Shown here one piece after another: positions 31,802-34,636 of a stretch of DNA of 34,636 nucleotides. The notes beneath the pieces are model-generated. The model searched no databases, was not told where the DNA came from, and saw only the letters and a list, made by a program, of their open reading frames with translations. This DNA is from Turicibacter sp. (GTDB taxonomy: Bacteria > Bacillota_I > Bacilli_A > MOL361 > Turicibacteraceae), in the NCBI GenBank assembly GCA_009780245.1, contig WRAJ01000024.1, positions 1 to 34,636 of the forward strand, given 5' to 3'. A program made the translations under genes and the position numbers. Within the stretch, counting starts at the first letter, position 1. Every line of letters begins with the position of its first letter.

Positions 31802-33936
31802 TGGAGACCCTCCAAGTCAATTATAAATTTTACTAAATTTTCATCCGTTACTAGATTTATTGACCAACCAAATTTTTCGCAAATTTTTCGTACAAGAAAT
31901 AAACCAATCCCGCTCCCATTTTTTTTTGAGCTAACTCCTAGTTTAAAAATATCTGACTCTGGCCAAACATCTATAGGTCCTGTATTTGATTCTATTACTA
32001 TGTTTTTTTCATCATCTAAAAAAGTGACTTTAACATATTCTGCATTTCTTTCAGCCGCATTTGTTATTAAGTTATCAAAAATAACTCCTAGGTCAAAAAA
32101 ATCTACTTCTTTCACTACGAAAGGATTTTCGCTTATTGATAAATCAACATTCTCTGGAGAAATATTAGAAAAATAGTTTTTTAAATAATTTTTCAAATCT
32201 ATACTTCTAGGTCCAATGATATCATGCGTATTCAACTTTAAAAATTGCCTCTTAATTGTTGTTAATCTATCAGAACACTCTTTCAAAGAAAGAAGGTGTG
32301 GATACATTTGATCAAAATCTTCAACATGAGAGAATCCTTTAATAATTCGTCTTGTTGTCCCATCGATTTTTCGACTAATGATGTTTAATTCATGTGTCAG
32401 TAGCTTTTCTTTTTTTGGATCACTTTCGTTTAACAGTATATCTTTAAGTTGATTTTGATTTTTTAAGCTTTCAACTTCTTTTTCTGCTTGTTCACGTGCC
32501 TGCCTTTGCTCGAATTCTGCTCTTTTAGCCTTTTCTTTTTCCTCTTCTGCTTCCAAAGCTAATATTAGTGAAATTTCAGCCGCTTCAGCTTCTTTTTCTG
32601 CTGTTCTTAAAGCTTCTTCCTCTGCTTTTTTAAGAGCTCTCATTGCTTCTTCTTCTTTTTTTTCAATAGCTGCTTGTTCTTCCCTCATTATATCTGAAAT
32701 TTTTTGCCTTTCAATGATGAGTCTATTTATAATTGGGGTTACAATTTCGATGAGTAATTGTACTCTCTCATCACTAGTAGTCAGGCCTTCCCGACTGGTC
32801 GTAGAAATATCGGGCAAACGATCATCATCTAAAACATCAAAAGTAATCTCACCTTCAATATAATTTGCTCCCGCTTGATTATTGGAAATATATCTAGAAT
32901 CTAAAAGATTTTCAACTGCGAGTTTGTCTCTAATATATAGTTTAAGTCTATTAGGACTATACACTTGGTTTTTTGTAAATCTTTGGTCATTTTCCTTTGC
33001 TAATTCAGCTATTGTGGCGTGGATGCCTATCCAACCCTTTAATTCATAGGGTACCTCTATTAATACTCCTTCTGAATTTAAGATTTTTGCAATTCCGTTG
33101 ATCTTTGCCTTAGGAATTTCTTGTAGTGTGAGGATGACAACCTCTCTTTTTTGTAATAAAACATCTACCCTATTTACTCTCTGAGGAGCTAAATACACCG
33201 CTTCAGCAAGTTCGTTTCGTTTTGAATCATTATTCTCAAAAAAAGCATAGAAGTTTTTAAATGCAACCTCTTTTCTAACAGGTTTATACTCAACTTGATT
33301 ATTGTCTTGTGTAACATATGCAACTTTTATTTCTGCCTCTAATTTATCTAGTAAATAATAATCGGCAATTCGTTTTTGTAAAGCATCGAGTTTTTTTTCC
33401 GCAAAGCCTTTCATGTCAACATTAGCTAGTTTAATCAGAGTACCTTTTTTGTAGGTACTCCAGATTTCTTTGTTATCAATTTCGATATCTGATATACTTA
33501 TTGCAGTTAATGTAGGGATATCTGAATCAGCAGCACCAGAGGAATCTAAAAGCCACGCTGACTCAGTCCCTTCATGTTTGGTCACAATATAATATTTTTT
33601 TGATAAATAAAGTGCTGCAAGCTTCCCAATCCCTTTTCGTCCTTTTACTTTATCTGAAATTAAAGAGTCGCTTTCTCTTTTGTTTCTACCTATAAGTGTA
33701 TACTTGTCGCGCAAATCTTCATAGCTCATACCACTGCCATCATCAAAAATTTCAATAACAGAACTTTCTTTTTGAGTTGAGTTAATATATATCCTTATTG
33801 TTTCTGCTCCTGCATCTAAGCCATTTGCAACTAATTCTGATATAGCACTCCACTTGTTTGTATACATTTGTTTCCCTAAAAGGTTTAAAGCTGAATAAGA
33901 AAAATTGAATGGTATTTTATTTAAATTATCTATCAT
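31798..33936 (-). CDS. Double-GHKL histidine-kinase-like sensor linked to a methyltransferase
   Basis: The 712-residue protein has an N-terminal Hsp90/MutL-type GHKL ATPase: ELVANGLDAGA (34-44, N-box), DDGSGM (65-70) and GRKGIGKLAA (99-108). A following region ends in TTSREGL near residue 380, as in MORC/MutL-like proteins of restriction systems. A charged coiled coil spans about residues 405-495 (many Glu, Lys, Ala). It then has a kinase-like part with an H-box candidate H515 (LLTHELN), N-box DNLITNAAERNA (621-632) and G-box GSGIGLFLVRKI (674-685). So it combines an Hsp90-like sensor ATPase with a histidine kinase core. The receiver protein downstream is its likely partner. It starts 17 bp after the methyltransferase. 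Confidence 0.85.
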   Translation of the reverse strand: MIDNLNKIPFNFSYSALNLLGKQMYTNKWSAISELVANGLDAGAETIRIYINSTQKESSVIEIFDDGSGMSYEDLRDKYTLIGRNKRESDSLISDKVKGRKGIGKLAALYLSKKYYIVTKHEGTESAWLLDSSGAADSDIPTLTAISISDIEIDNKEIWSTYKKGTLIKLANVDMKGFAEKKLDALQKRIADYYLLDKLEAEIKVAYVTQDNNQVEYKPVRKEVAFKNFYAFFENNDSKRNELAEAVYLAPQRVNRVDVLLQKREVVILTLQEIPKAKINGIAKILNSEGVLIEVPYELKGWIGIHATIAELAKENDQRFTKNQVYSPNRLKLYIRDKLAVENLLDSRYISNNQAGANYIEGEITFDVLDDDRLPDISTTSREGLTTSDERVQLLIEIVTPIINRLIIERQKISDIMREEQAAIEKKEEEAMRALKKAEEEALRTAEKEAEAAEISLILALEAEEEKEKAKRAEFEQRQAREQAEKEVESLKNQNQLKDILLNESDPKKEKLLTHELNIISRKIDGTTRRIIKGFSHVEDFDQMYPHLLSLKECSDRLTTIKRQFLKLNTHDIIGPRSIDLKNYLKNYFSNISPENVDLSISENPFVVKEVDFFDLGVIFDNLITNAAERNAEYVKVTFLDDEKNIVIESNTGPIDVWPESDIFKLGVSSKKNGSGIGLFLVRKICEKFGWSINLVTDENLVKFIIDLEGLQ

Positions 33937-33952
33937 AAAATTTCCTCACCAT

Positions 33953-34636
33953 CTAACTTAGATTTTCTAGAAAAGATTTTATTTCTTTAGCAAATGCCAT
34001 AGCCAACAATGGTGGAACAGCATTTCCGATCTGGGTATTTACACTCTCTCTACCACCCACAAATTGAAATGAATCTGGAAAAGATTGTATTCTTGCACCT
34101 TCTCGCGGAGTAAGCGCACGACTCTGTAGTGGATGAATGCATCTCAGTGAAGAAGGAGCAGATAAGTTATTTGTTATGGTAGAGCACGGCTTATCCCACC
34201 AGAGTTTCCCATAAGTATTAACATATCCCGATGTTAGATAGCATTCCTTATCTAGTTGACCGGTTTCAACAAGATTATTTATGTAATCCCGCCCTTCACC
34301 TGGAATAACAGCCTCCATAATTTTAAGCATTCTTTCACCATTACGACCATTTATGTGATAAGTTAAATCAGCGTTCGCTGCTCTCATCAAAGTCTGATAT
34401 TTTCTATAGGCTTCTCTTTCATAATTAACTTTCGCTTCACCATTTATTAAACTTGGTAAATCACCAATCGCATCTTCTAGGGTCAAAAACTCTTCTTCTA
34501 GGGTAATGCTTGGTGTTGGGAAGCACCATTCGTGGCCAACTTTCAAATCCTTTCTAATACCTATTAAAAATATTCTCTCTCGGTTTTGAGGCACTCCGAA
34601 ATGTTTAGCATTCAAAACGGCTTCTTTGATCTCATA
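33953..34636 (-). CDS. DNA (cytosine-5) methyltransferase, C-terminal part
   Basis: The reading frame is open to the right edge of the window, so the N-terminal part with the catalytic PC motif is missing from view. The visible part reads YEIKEAVLNAKHFGVPQNRE (motif VIII region), a target-recognition region with LWWDKPCSTITNNLSAPSS, motif IX LTPREGARIQSFPDSF and motif X QIGNAVPPLLA. This is a Dcm-type C5 methyltransferase of a restriction or defence locus. A TTG at 34615 is not its start. It heads the operon with the kinase-like and receiver genes. Confidence 0.93.
   Translation of the reverse strand, partial: YEIKEAVLNAKHFGVPQNRERIFLIGIRKDLKVGHEWCFPTPSITLEEEFLTLEDAIGDLPSLINGEAKVNYEREAYRKYQTLMRAANADLTYHINGRNGERMLKIMEAVIPGEGRDYINNLVETGQLDKECYLTSGYVNTYGKLWWDKPCSTITNNLSAPSSLRCIHPLQSRALTPREGARIQSFPDSFQFVGGRESVNTQIGNAVPPLLAMAFAKEIKSFLENLS

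Overview
The window looks like a chromosomal segment of a low-to-mid GC Gram-positive bacterium, most likely a member of the Lactobacillales. My guess is the Carnobacteriaceae/Aerococcaceae range, at low confidence. Supporting signs are strong GGAGG-type ribosome binding sites, extended -10 promoters, the cmk-rpsA neighbourhood, a dnaX/ybaB/recR cluster, a 49-residue L33, a BlaI/BlaR1 pair, and a long single-chain PurL. Housekeeping genes alternate with accessory genes, and the right end is clearly more AT-rich.

Layout. 1-3.7 kb: an acidic tail-anchored protein, cytidylate kinase, and a ribosomal protein S1 with six S1 domains behind a leader with two competing hairpins. 3.8-5.9 kb: a cell-wall-anchored beta-propeller gene broken by a one-base frameshift in a T6 run and by a deletion before its anchor. 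5.9-7.2 kb: a lone PD-(D/E)XK-like protein and a tandem hairpin array. 7.2-9.9 kb: a ThiY/SsuA-type ABC importer. 10.1-16 kb: an M3 oligopeptidase, then nadK, recR, ybaB, a small nucleotide-sugar-type enzyme and dnaX on the minus strand. 16.3-21 kb: blaI-blaR1, then a lipoprotein and an FtsX-like permease behind a promoter flanked by two identical-type operators. 21-22.9 kb: pyrG with a degenerate glutaminase domain, coupled to a 95-residue unknown. 23-26.9 kb: an orphan MrpC-like subunit, rpmG, a membrane-anchored unknown, a tautomerase, a DUF218 protein and a CofE-like protein. 27.1-30.9 kb: purL. 30.9-34.6 kb: a C5 DNA methyltransferase (cut by the window end), a double-GHKL histidine-kinase-like protein and a receiver protein with a HEPN-type motif.

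Three things stand out. (1) Four intergenic loci carry tandem arrays of 35-39 bp hairpins. The outer arms are locus-specific but the units are built alike, three of the loci with a 41-42 bp period and most units with a TGTA-centred core; this looks like one dispersed repeat system with diversifying arms. (2) The CTP synthase has lost its glutaminase nucleophile (Cys to Asp), the catalytic Glu (to Gln) and the oxyanion-loop motif, while its synthetase half is intact. (3) The methyltransferase, GHKL kinase and receiver-HEPN genes look like a two-component-style defence system ending in a candidate RNase effector, placed directly ahead of purL.

All functional calls come from reading motifs and context by eye. 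No database search, alignment program or folding program was run.
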